Positions 11,783 to 22,754 of a stretch of 64,000 bases of DNA are shown here, piece after piece. Position 1 is the first letter of the stretch, and the number at the start of each line of letters is the position of its first letter. The translations under genes and the position numbers were made by a program. The DNA lies in assembly GCA_000149265.1 (NCBI GenBank), contig CH002901.1, positions 572,053 to 636,052 on the forward strand, read 5' to 3'. This DNA comes from Ciona savignyi (Eukaryota > Chordata > Ascidiacea > Phlebobranchia > Cionidae). The notes under the pieces were generated by a model. It was given only the letters and a program-made list of their open reading frames with translations. It did no database searches and had not been told where the DNA came from.

Positions 11783-12933
11783 TTTAAAGTCGCTTACACG
11801 TTTTTACCACCACCATTCGATGATAACAGATTTTCCGTATACGTGACATTATATTTAAGTAAAATACATGGCCACACTTCTTGCAACGGGGTTACGAAAG
11901 AATAAATTTTATAAAACGTAATATTAAAAATCTTAAATTAGGTAACTTACTTAGATAAAATTACTAACATACAACAGTTGACTGTAATGATTCGAATTAC
12001 GACGTATAGTAATAGAAAATTTACCAAAATCACACTTTTTTCGCTGTTAAGGATATGACAGTGTACTGCAAAATATGATTATTGTACACATGGGTGTTAT
12101 CCGTTAAAAATAAATAAAAAAATTCTCTTAATTCCATCAGACTTAAACAGAGTCCGATTGTAACTGAAGAGTGGCTGGTACTGTGTGACTAACATATCAG
12201 AACACACGTATAACAAAAATACACAAGCGAGCGTTAACTAACGTTGGAAACGTTAGAAACATTTTAGGTCACTTTGTTAATCTAGAGCTAAAATTCTAAC
12301 AACTTCGGCTCGAAAGACTTTATTTTCTTAGTTTAAAACTACACTGTACGTTATAAAGTAAACCCAGGTTAACATACATGTTTAGATTGTCATAATTCTT
12401 TCGATTCCACGATAATATGCAAAACTTGTTTAGACATGTTTAAGTCTCTATTGGCTGTTTTATTGTAGATTGTGACTTATAACCCGAAAAAACTTTTATT
12501 CGTGAAAATATCTCAGTAAGGGTAGATATTCTTGTAAAAATATATATTGCATGCGTCGCATACGGAATTTGACCCCTTTTTACTCCGGTAAGGTTTAGAT
12601 TTTGGAAACATGACTGTCCACGTCCTGTTTACCAGGACTTTAACAAAGTTTATTTATGCTGCTTTTTCTAATCATAACTTTTATGGTCAAGCTTATTAAG
12701 AAAGATTGAATACGTACACCAATTTGAGAAATAATTAATCCCAAAATAATATTTTGGGATTAAAATTTAAATTATAGATTCGACAATCATATAACTGTAT
12801 GGAGAGCACTAAAACTGTTTATCACACTTGTTTTTTTATTAATTTGCATCCATCTGACTGGGTACTTTAATACAGTTTGCCAAGTGTAACGTCATGTTTA
12901 ATAGTTTTATAATACAGTACTAATATATTAGTA

Positions 12934-13606
12934 TAGCGTGGTCCAACTACAGGCCCGAGGCTATGATTTTTGTGGCCCGCAAGCTTTCACACTATTGATT
13001 AAATTTATATTTTTGTTACAGTCGGCAATTTTATTTATAAGAAGTAGCCTACAGCATTTTTAATAGTTGCAAGACTAGTGTAAATCAATGTGAAAATTAT
13101 TACTGTAAGTATTCATTGTTACGTCACACAAATGTTTATTGAATGATAGCTTCTCGCCTGTGAAGTATTAGTTCTTAGCATGTCTAGATGTGTAGGCTAG
13201 TGTAGCAATGTTTGCAGCAAAATAGCCAAAGGAGTGTGTTTATGACACAATGGTTAGACCAGTGGTTCTCAATCTTTTTGACTTCGTGGCGTACCCAAGA
13301 CCAATTACGAACGCGAACGGGCGCACCTTGCATGGAAAATCAAAACAATATGCTAAATATTAAAAGCGTTACAATGGAAAAAGAACGAACTATAGACACT
13401 AACCATTTAGTAGTTTATGATATATGCACCTTCTGTCGTAAATTTACGAAATGCAAGTGTGTCGCACCTAGCTTACCCTAGCGACGCACCAATTGAGAAA
13501 CACTGGGTTAGTCTGTTGATTTTCTGATCATTTTGTTGGAAGTGGCCCTCAAGCTGTCAAGTTTTGGTGAAATATCCCGTAAGTCATAACTAGTTGGACC
13601 ACGCTG
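12934..13606. mobile_element. hAT MITE, TIR (C/T)AGCGTGGTCCAACTA
   Basis: Ends are TAGCGTGGTCCAACTA at 12934 and the complement TAGTTGGACCACGCTG ending at 13606. The 8-bp flanks tattagta (12926-12933) and tattaata (13607-13614) match at 7 of 8 positions, the target-duplication length of hAT elements. It has no transposase. A second hAT element is inserted inside it. Confidence 0.85.
13260..13505. mobile_element. hAT (Charlie-type) MITE nested in another hAT
   Basis: Ends CAGTGGTTCTCAATC and its near-complement ATTGAGAAACACTG are of hAT-Charlie type. The 8-bp flanks ggttagac (13252-13259) and ggttagtc (13506-13513) match at 7 of 8 positions. About 246 bp, non-coding. Confidence 0.87.
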
Positions 13607-15483
13607 TATTAATACTCTATGAATCTATGGTTTTATACACGCATATAACTCTTTCACTCCCGGCCAAATGCATTAATTCAAACATGCTGTCCCGCAGTGT
13701 TTTTTACAATTTTTAGTCATTTTCAAATTAGCACAGTTTTTTTAAAGTTTATGCTATGATTTAATATTTAGTATGGTTGGAAAGATAATTTATCCCTCTT
13801 TTAAACAAGCTGCACATCTAAAATCTACCTCTAATAAAGAATATATTATGTAAACTTTAGTGAACACCACTTTTTATGCAAAGAAAATTCTGCTCGACTT
13901 TGAAAAATTTGAGGTGCACTGACAAACGAAATACTCACTTATTATTGGAATGCCCAAATGAGATGAAAATTGGAATGTAGATTGTCTAATAGTTTTTGTA
14001 CTCAGGAAAATTCGAACTGTATTTCTATCTTCAGTAGTTTTTTTACTATTTGTAATTGAAATTTCCCTTTTTTCTGACTATATTATGAAAACTTGAACCA
14101 AAACGCATTGAAGTTTTTAGTTTTGTAGAACTAAAATAGTAAAAAGTATAAAAAAGAACAGTGAAGGAAGTGTAAAAAGGGCATACAAAACCAAACAAAC
14201 GCAAATACTATATCCAATATTCTTCAAAGCAGGGCACACCGAACTAGCTAGTCTCGCCGCCTTTTTCTTTATCGTGCGCTCAGCAGGCCCAGCTGGATTC
14301 ACGCTTTGGTGAACACGAAGTATAACCGCCTGCTGCGAAAACGTCACCAACGCTCTCCTTTTTATCTCAACGGCACGAAATTCACAGAGAATGTAAAGAA
14401 AGACTTGCTTGACAAAAAGAGCTTCTCTGCAAGTTAACACGACTCCTATTGGCTGAGTTAGTCACGTGTAAATTCGTGTAAAATCGATAGAAATAAGAGG
14501 CGAAGCCTTGAAAAAGAAAGGCTATCACTCCTCGCATTTTTAATATTTCTCCACGATAATCACAGAGAATAAAATATAGGGTTTCCTTGATCGAATGAGC
14601 CATAGCTGAGGTCTCTACCATTACGCATTGCGGAGAAATCGTTTTTTAGATTTGCACCCATTTATGTACAGTCGGGATGCCATGTTTTACCACCAACTCG
14701 CGATATATGGCGAGTTGGGAGGGAAAGAGTTGCATATAATTTTCTTGGTGTTAATGTTTGTGATTTTAAAAATGCCATAATTCACCATCAATAATTTACA
14801 GAATACATTAACAACATAGGGCGCTTGGCAAAGGTTGTTATCTAAGTATAGCAGAGGAGTGATTACACACGTACCTTTTTTCTTTGCGGTTTTGATGTGT
14901 ATTCTTAGAACTCGTGAGCACTGAATGGGTAGATAAATTAATCGAAGTGGTATAAACCAGTAGATACTGCAAATATTTTTAAAGCAGGATGTATATAAGC
15001 TACCAATCGAACGAAACATGGTGTTGTGGCCTACATTAGGCAATAGCCTAGTTCAAAATGATAACAGCGGTGCGGTCAAATCGTCTACAGTTACTAGTTA
15101 AGAGTATGTTTTACTTTACACTGTTGAGATTTAGGCAATAAACCGTTGTATATATTTATACAGGTTGTTTGAGGTAATTGCCCTACATTTTCGTACAGTT
15201 TTATTTCTTAGTAAGGATGTAAAGCTTTAAATAGTGATCCATTGAATGCCTATCAGTTGAGTAAATATTAGGTAATGGTTTACACCTCGGCAAACAAAAT
15301 TGAGCGATCAATCGCTTGCGTATTCCGAATGTTACTATATGTGTTAGCTAAAACCATATAGTGTAGCACCTTTGTTTTCCATCGGTTATACTTTATTCAC
15401 GCTGGGACTATTTTATGTGCAGCACTAGATTAGACGATTGCCTTGTATGTGCAGGATTGTCATACAGATTTTCGCAGTTCATC

Positions 15484-17215
15484 ATGAAAGTAATATGTGC
15501 TGGAATGTCCAAGACTGGAACAAAGACGATGCAATGTGCATTAAAGGATCTTGGTTATAATGTCTACGATTATATGGAGAATTTTACTTATCTTCGGGAC
15601 GATTGGCGTAAAATTATGACCAAAGGTGGCACGACGGAAGATTTTCGTAGAATGTTCGAGAACGTAGACGCCGTCACGGATCTACCGGCTTGTTATTATT
15701 GGGATGAAATACATAAAGCATTTCCGGATGCCAAGGTCGCAATTACTTTTAATTAATATGGAAGTCGATTTGTAGACACCTAATCTCCTCCTATTTTTTT
15801 GTATTTTTTTAAAAATAAACTAATTTGACACCTGTAACAAATGTCCAAAACCGGCCTATAGTAATCTTAAAGCATATGTAAACTAAACAATGCGATCACC
15901 GAATAATATTTACCATTTTTTTTTATTTGCCATATAACTTAAATCATTTTGTTGTCCAGATTATACTAATGATGCGGGAAAGTGAAGAAGTATGGATGAA
16001 AAGTTTACGAAACCAGGTTAAGGCGGGTCAAAACATTGTGTTTCGGTTGATGCCCTTCATATCGCTTGCTGGAAGACAATTTGATAATTTTACAGCCCTG
16101 ATTGGTAGGATTAGTGACGTGAATTGTCAAAATAGACTAATAATTATTAGTCTGGCCGGTAAGGTTTAGTGTGAAGCCCTTCAACTGAAAGCTTCTGAAC
16201 TGGTCGCTAGCTAGTCGGTTGTGTATTTGGGCAAGGCACGTGTAAATCATACACAACACACTTCAATAGCTCCGGTAATTCGAATGGGCGCGACGTGATC
16301 TGACGATTGCCCATTTGTTAACCCCCTTGGTTTTCCCATTCACGGGGATAAACATGAATATCCTATATCCTATTTAACAATATAAACATTGTATTTGAAT
16401 TGTTGTCCTTCATATCGTTTTCTAAAAGGCAATTTACGTATTTTTACATTTTAATAATAATTGTAGGCGGGTATAAGACACACGCATTTTTAAAATTTTT
16501 TTGACGAATTTATTTGCTATCATGAGTATGATCCCTTCCTGACAATTTTTTTCGACAGTTTATAGCGTACAAATACTAATAAGGATAATATTTCTGATAT
16601 AAATCACGATATATCCGTTTTGCTTTACATTTTCAACACATCCTTAGTTTGCCTTTTCTCAAAGTTATTTTCTTTTTGTTGCATTTAAACAAATATATAT
16701 TAACCAGGCGAATCAGTCTGGGGCCTTGAATATCAAAGAAATCTATTCAGCGAACCTCAACTTAATGAACTTCAAATGCGAATGACTTATAGAAGGCATA
16801 ATTCACATGTTCTTCAGGTACTATGGTGTGGAATATTCATATATCGCTGACTAAATAGTGCTTACCTACATTTGTATAATGAACCCTAAACGGCATAGAC
16901 TTACAGCAGCGATTACAGGCTGCTCCCAAAGACAAGCTCTTGGTTTTCAACGTCAAGGAAGGTTGGAAACCTTTGTGCGATTTCCTTGGTGTCCCAGTCC
17001 CAGATAAACCGTTTCCCAGAAAAAAGTGGCGTGTCGCCTGGAAATATAGTGAAGGATTTAATCGCAAAACGATCCGTTTTTCATTCGAATTCAAAGGGAA
17101 ATGTTATTTGTCGACTTGCCTGATTAGCTGCTCTTGTTTCGTCACGGTATTTACCGTGGCGGAAAGTTTGCTTGGTTCACGTACAATCAGCCCGAATCAT
17201 GTTTCAAGCAATTGA
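15484..17215 (+). CDS. P-loop sulfotransferase-like protein (Sulfotransfer_4 type), 4 exons
   Basis: Exons by GT/AG and phase: 15484-15735, 15960-16104, 16708-16817, 16907-17215, about 271 codons. The start MKVICAGMSKTGTKTM carries the P-loop-like PAPS-binding motif (SKTGTKT) expected at the very N-terminus of this family, so I prefer this ATG over the in-frame one at 15415. Other blocks: VDAVTDLPACYYWDEI (exon 1), KIILMMRESEEVWMKSL spanning exons 1-2, and LLVFNVKEGWKPLCDFLGVP in exon 4. A hydrophobic, cysteine-rich C-terminal stretch (about 17100-17160) could be a membrane anchor. The donor of exon 1 (AAG|GTCGCA) is weak. Substrate unknown. In exon 4, residues after PFPRK look unlike the family, while the +1 frame gives the more family-like GNIVKDLI, so one or two small indels may exist. 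It lies tail-to-tail with the UNC93A-like gene below. Family fairly sure, activity inferred. Confidence 0.82.
16150..16376 (+). repeat. tRNA-derived SINE, degenerate
   Basis: Lies in intron 2 of the sulfotransferase-like gene. A decayed tRNA-like head (16150-16200) leads into body words shared with other copies here: ctggtcgctagctagtcggttgtg, then ctgacgattgccc, and the tail 'cacggggataaacatgaatatccta'. Confidence 0.8.
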
Positions 17216-17433
17216 CTGGAATGCTTTTCTCCTTATTCCCAAAATGATTTATGATCGACATACATTTATTTACTATGGGGCATTTATGACATCCACTAAT
17301 GAATGGGAACTTTTTAATTGTAATATAATAATGCATTCATTTGCCCATATCTATCGATAAATTAACATTTACTTGAATACATTGGTTGTTGCGTGAATAT
17401 TATTCCACACATGCAATACATAGCAATTCTAGT

Positions 17434-19946
17434 TCACATGGCCGTGACCTGCATCTCTGTTTCCGAATCTTTCTTTCTTGCGGATTTCCGGAAAAAGAAC
17501 TCAGCCAGAACTAAATTAAGAAAAATTGTAAAAAATATATTATTTAAAAAATATGCGTCAAACCTAGAAATACAAAATGTTTCAAAAGTAACGATTTTAT
17601 ATCACGCCCAAAAATTATGAGAGAATAAGACCAAGTTGTAAACATTTAATAACAGCTATCTCAATATTCTCAACTCGTACCGTAGGTGATTGCAGAAATA
17701 AGGGTGACACCGTACATCGCGTATATCTTTTCTCGGACACAGAGACTTGTGCTCCATGCGAACTGTACAAGTGCGCCTGAACTAGAAGTGGTTGCCCAAA
17801 CTGAAAATGCCTGTGGTGTACTTTCCGGAAAAAGCTCAATAACGGTAACTGGCAAAGGAAAGGAGGACTGTATTATGCTCCAACAAGTTTATAAAAAAAA
17901 ACAATTATACAAACCCTGTGTCCCAGTCATAGCGCATCCAGATGAGATTCCCTGTAGAAACATAATTGGATATATCTCCCACACAGTCGATGATTCCGAC
18001 GGTCTCCATAGAAGACAGTACGTCATCAATCCACAATTTAGAACGCAAGAAAGTGCAATGGGATATTGCCTAAGAAGCTAAAATGTAATCGAATATGTTA
18101 TCACCCCTTTTTTTGTTTAATTACCTTCCAAATCGACTGCAGATTTGCCCACTAATGGCGCTGGACACCATAGCACATACAGCGGTTATCGCCATAGATA
18201 AGCCAACCTAAAATAGGGTTGAACAAATAAGTTTTTTAACGGTATGTACTGCGATATACCTACCTGTGACACCCCAAACACACAAGAGGCGTAAGCTCTT
18301 GTTACTTCGCTGGACGAAAATGCGTTGTAAAACCCAACTTGGAAATTTATCGGTAGCAACAGAATCTGCAGCGGTTTCACAAATTGTCGGAGTCCTCCTT
18401 TTACGCCGTGCCATGCGTTTAGCCAAGTGAATTTCTCATCTTTCTTTAAATTATATTCACTTTCTTCACTTGAAAACTAAAAGAAACCAAAAAAATAGCA
18501 CGATAATAATGCTTGGTTGTGTCATCACCACTTTCAGCTTACCGAGGAGACTATTCTGCTGTCGTTGCTGGTCTTACTCTGCACATCGACTTCATCAAAA
18601 TTTTCCGAGTAGTTGTGGTTTATTTCTACTTTTAAATCTTTCCTTCTTGGTGCGTAAGCTAAAAGAGTAAAAAAAATTTTTAGGCAAGGCCGATAAAGAA
18701 TTATCGTAATATGAATATATGGTACTTACTTTTCGTTGATTGCGGACCAAAAAATGCGTGTAAAAAGAGACCAAGGCCATTCAGCGCAAGAAATAAGCCC
18801 AATACTATATATACAATGTTCTCATTGGAAGGTTTGTAGTTGGATAAATTTTGATTTGTGATATTTGGATCCTGGCAGTCATTTGCACCACATATGTCAA
18901 CCAGCAACATTTCGCTGTTCATAAACAAATTATAAGCCAAACATTTGGAAAGCGACGGTTTGGCATTTTGAAACTTACCTATTAGTTAAGTTTATATAGT
19001 CGGTATGATTGGATAAATTTTCAGATTGGGTGTTTACACTAAAGATAGCAAACGAAATTAGGTTTCCAGCAATCTGGAACATAAAACTGTTAGCTGTGCT
19101 GCTTAATTTGATAAAAGGTAGAACTTTATTCTTCTTACTTGTGATGTTTAAAAATCTCACTTGTGATATTTGAAAAGAGCAAACAAAGAATCCTGTTATA
19201 GTGCTGATGTAGCTCTTTAATTCCTTTTTGCCTCGCTTTGCCAACGCCTTGGCAAAGAAAACATTGTATGCTCCAAATGCCACCCAGAAGAGAATCTTAC
19301 CAAAACCACAAATAACAGAAGCTGGTACCAAAGTGTAAAAACCTGAACAAAATCGCAATTTAAAAAGCAGACCAACTGGATTAAATTACAAAACAAAACA
19401 CTAAAAAAATTAACCAATTTTTATCACTGTCTATCACCTACATTATCAAAGTAGAAAGCATTTATAAAACGGTTCCAAAGGTACACAGTGTATTATCGCC
19501 AGTTATTACAAATTTCTTGGTCTTACGTGGATAAAAGTTGGCGGCAACGAAAAAAAGATATGTAACATCGGTGACAACTAAAGCAATCTTCATATCAAAT
19601 AATAGAAGGAAAGTGGAGGTCATGAACACACCGCCCACCAACACAGCAGCGTAATTGGCAGTCACTGATGCCACACCTGAATTTGAAAAAGTGTTTAAAA
19701 CTTAAATCCAGGAAATAACAGTCGAATTAGCTTATGAGTTCCACATAAATTTAAGTTAAATAGACCTAACCCAATCACGGTATAATATATATATTAGTTT
19801 ATACTATGAGTTTACTAACCAAGACCGTCCTCCACATTCAAACTAGATTGCAAATGAAGAAGAGAATAATGGGCGGAACAAACAACAAAAAGTCCAAAGT
19901 AGATTACTAACATATCAAATGATATGGATCTTCGGAACTTTTTCAT
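17434..19946 (-). CDS. UNC93A-like membrane protein, copy 1 (11 exons)
   Basis: Exons in coding order: 19820-19946, 19527-19676, 19161-19342, 18979-19073, 18730-18914, 18543-18658, 18264-18476, 18125-18207, 17915-18069, 17681-17848, 17434-17510. All junctions keep frame and give 516 residues, close to human UNC93A. The protein begins MKKFRRSISF, has LQSSLNVEDGLG after TM1, and then TANYAAVLVGGVFM, FYTLVPASVICGFGK and GAYNVFFAKAL, all UNC93-type major-facilitator-fold segments. A DICGANDCQD extracellular block follows in exon 5, a hydrophilic cytoplasmic loop in exon 6, and FPESTPQAFSVW plus QFAWSTSLCVREKIY in exon 10. About 11-12 membrane helices are expected. UNC93 proteins regulate channels or receptor trafficking; the substrate of UNC93A is not settled. 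It is divergent from its paralogue at 20454 with ~0.5 kb between starts. Confidence 0.93.
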
Positions 19947-20453
19947 CTTGTTGGTAACTTTTCTAACTGTTAAAATTGTAGTATCCTCATTTTTAATGCT
20001 AGTGCTGTACAGAAGATTTAGATTGTAATATATTGGATACGAAGGGTAGTAATGTTCATTTAATATGTTTCACGTGACTCGTAATGTTCTAATATTAACA
20101 GAGCTCGGCACAATGTGCTTGTTTGCCAAATTTCCCTCTGAAGTGTGTTATAATGTGATTTCATTGATTTGCAGACAAACACGATTTACTGCGACCACGA
20201 TAGTAAACTTATGCAACAAAGGTATATTACATATTACAAATGCAATCGTTTGCTTCTGCGAGTAAGCTTAAGGTCAATTTAAACTTTGCAATATCAGCGA
20301 TAAAGAACGCTGTAATAAAACAGGGTGGCTTTGCAAACAAATCTAAACACATATTTATTTGGTAAGTACGCTTGTAGTTCAATGTGAAGAAACACCTTTC
20401 TGCAGTTTATTATTTAAAATGTAACAAAATGTGTCGGAGAAAGATTTAGGAAA
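19947..20453. promoter_or_regulatory. Intergenic region between divergent UNC93A-like genes
   Basis: These 507 bp separate the two start codons of the head-to-head paralogues, so they must contain the 5' ends of both. A shared bidirectional promoter is inferred from arrangement; I see no decisive core element. Short open frames here look like chance. Confidence 0.5.
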
Positions 20454-22754
20454 ATGAAGTTTTTAAAACGAGATTCGCAGCAAACAAAATTATACATAGA
20501 TTACTCAATTTATTTATTGGGAATACTGGTGATAAGTGCAGCGCACTATACTCTGCTAAACTTGCAGTCAAGTTTAAATGTCCAAGATGGATTGGGTAAG
20601 TTTGAAAAATGTTCTACCAGTTGTCCTACCAATTTTTGTAATAAGCTGAGTAATAGAGGGTATGTGTCAACTGGATGTGTCAATAGGTTCCATAGCAGTG
20701 ACTGCCCAATACGCTGCAATGTTAACCGGAGCGTTGTTTGCATCAACAAACGTGCTGCACTTCATCGATCTTAAAACAGGAATGCTGATCGCAGATGTGT
20801 TTTACATAACAATCATTGTCGCCAACTACTATCCAAGTAAATTCATTTTGAACTATACCAGGTTTAGTAATTAGTTTCGCCCATATGGATTTGTAATTCT
20901 ATATTCTGACAGCATTTTACACTCTAATTCCGGCTAATATATTCGGAGGCTTTGGAAAAAGTCTCTTCTTTATTACTTCTGGTGGATACAATGTTTATTT
21001 CGCTAAGCATATGGAAAAATTGGGAACAAGAAGTTATAAGGATTGTGTTGGGGATATCACAGCGTTAACGTTGTGTTCAATTCAACTGGCTCAGGTAGGA
21101 AAATTTGCTTTCGATAAGGATGTCAATAATACAGTTTACTTTTAGATTATTGGCAACTTGATTCCTTACATCATATTCGAAACTGCACCGGTCGGTGGCG
21201 GTGATAATTCAAATAATGGTACTACCACAGAAACTAGTGTGACGCAAACGTTAGTCCTTTGGATATTTTTTGTAGAAACTTTAAAATGTTTACCATGATT
21301 ATGTTAGTTATATTCGAATAATGTATATCTGACGATTGCCCGTGTGTTAACCCTTTTGGTTTTCCCATTCACGGGGATAAACATGAATATCCTATCCTAT
21401 CCTCCTATGTCATGTCGCACAGGCCTTTAAAAATCAGTGACATTTGCGCTGCAAATGACTGTCAAGATCCAGAGATCACAGATCGTACGATTAACAACTA
21501 CAAACCGCTCGATGATATAACATTGTACGTCATGATGAGTGTGTTTATGGCTTTAAATATTTCTGGATTTCTACTTCACATAATATATACACCACGATCA
21601 ACGCATGGTAGGACACATAACCTGCTCGTGCAAAACCTATCGTACTTACGCTTGTTATACAGATTATAGCAAAAGGCAAACCAAGGAAAGACCTGTACCT
21701 GAAATAAATTTGGGCTTTGAAACAAATGAAGAATCTGACCAAGTGAGATCAAATTGGAACAATTTTAATTTAAAATTAATCTATTACATTTTAGAGGGAG
21801 AAGACGGACATACCACCAAATGAAACTGATGGAAACGATAATCTATTTAGTAATTTCAACTTGCAAGAGGCATGGAAAGAATCGAAGGCAAATTTATTCC
21901 ATTTTGTGCAGCTACAACAGTTACTATTGGCAGGCCTGGTGTTTCATCAGGGAATGATAGCTGCCTTTGCAATAGGGGAACTGACTCGGGCATACGTTTC
22001 ATGTGTATTCGGCGTTTCAGAGGTACAATATAGTTATTTTTTTCTTTGAAATATTTATGTTGGTTTTTACAGGTGGGCTTGTCCATGTCATTTTTTGGAA
22101 TAGCTGCGTTGCTGATCAGCCTATGTTATGGTAGAATATTGGGCAAAGTGAAAAGGTTGTAAAATTTTAATCCATTAGTTGATTAGCTGTAGTGAATATT
22201 ATAATACCATTGTTTAAAATTTTCAGATTTGTACCGTTAATCGGCTTCGTTTTGATCAATGCAGGTTGCATTACATTTGCCTTACTGTGGGTACCAAACG
22301 AATACTCACAGGTTTGGGAAGTCTATTTATTACTAGCGGTCGCAGGGTTATCAGGTGGATCCGCAAGCACATTGACGAGTTGTAAGACGTGCTTTTAATA
22401 TAGATCTTTACCAGCTCTCTAAAATATATTTTTTTAAATTGTTACAGATTTTGTTCCGGTGTTTTTTCCTAACGTTACAAGACGGGCATTTTCCTCCTGG
22501 GCTGCGTGGACTGCCATTGGTAATCTGGTACAGTATGCCTGGAGCACGAGCGTTTGTGTTAGATATAAGATTTACACATTATACGGTACTCTTACTTTCG
22601 GCGTTGTTACTCACAGTGAGTGGTGTCACGTACAGAACTCAAATTTGTTCAATAATTTAAATTTCTTACAGTTATTGCTGAAGTACGAAATAAAAAGAAA
22701 GCATCTACCGCTTCAATTGAAGAATCCAATACAGAGATATGTACAAAGTTTTAA
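20454..22754 (+). CDS. UNC93A-like membrane protein, copy 2 (11 exons)
   Basis: Exons: 20454-20595, 20687-20836, 20913-21094, 21146-21249, 21423-21607, 21663-21742, 21795-22022, 22073-22155, 22227-22381, 22448-22615, 22672-22754, giving 519 residues. Each intron has the same phase as in the divergent paralogue, and exons 2, 3, 5, 8, 9 and 10 have identical lengths. Blocks: LQSSLNVQDGLG, TAQYAAMLTGALFA, FYTLIPANIFGGFGKSLFF, GGYNVYFAKHM, DICAANDCQDPEI, the cytoplasmic exon 6 DYSKRQTKERPVPE, FFPNVTRRAFSSWAAW, and QYAWSTSVCVRYKIY. The C-terminal tail is short, polar and lysine-rich (IAEVRNKKKAST). Intron 4 contains a SINE fragment whose pyrimidine-rich tail sits immediately before the exon 5 acceptor. 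Function as for copy 1: UNC93-family membrane protein of the MFS fold, exact role unknown. Confidence 0.93.
21327..21402 (+). repeat. 5'-truncated SINE in intron 4 of UNC93A-like copy 2
   Basis: Only the 3' end of the local tRNA-SINE family is present (tctgacgattgcccgtgtg ... acggggataaacatgaata) plus its (tcctatcc) tail. It ends about 20 bp before the AG of exon 5 and supplies most of the polypyrimidine tract. Confidence 0.88.

Larger units (their letters stand above)
11783..15483. other. Intergenic region without recognised genes
   Basis: Apart from two nested hAT elements (12934-13606) I see only AT-rich sequence. A 13-bp-arm inverted repeat (ttaatcccaaaat ... attttgggattaa) lies at 12735-12763. 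Short open frames on both strands (e.g. near 14117-15043) have no family features and are probably chance. Confidence 0.6.

Noticed and set aside
13212..13481. 89-codon plus-strand frame
   Set aside because: It lies mostly inside a non-autonomous hAT MITE; no transposase similarity.
14117..15043. Three minus frames of 79-118 codons
   Set aside because: Low-complexity, membrane-like composition as expected from AT-rich DNA; no motif, splice or neighbour support.
17686..18081. 131-codon plus-strand frame
   Set aside because: It is the complement of exons 9 and 10 of UNC93A-like copy 1, which have matching splice sites and family motifs on the minus strand.
20065..20265. Short frame between the divergent genes
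   Set aside because: No signature, and it lies in the probable shared promoter.
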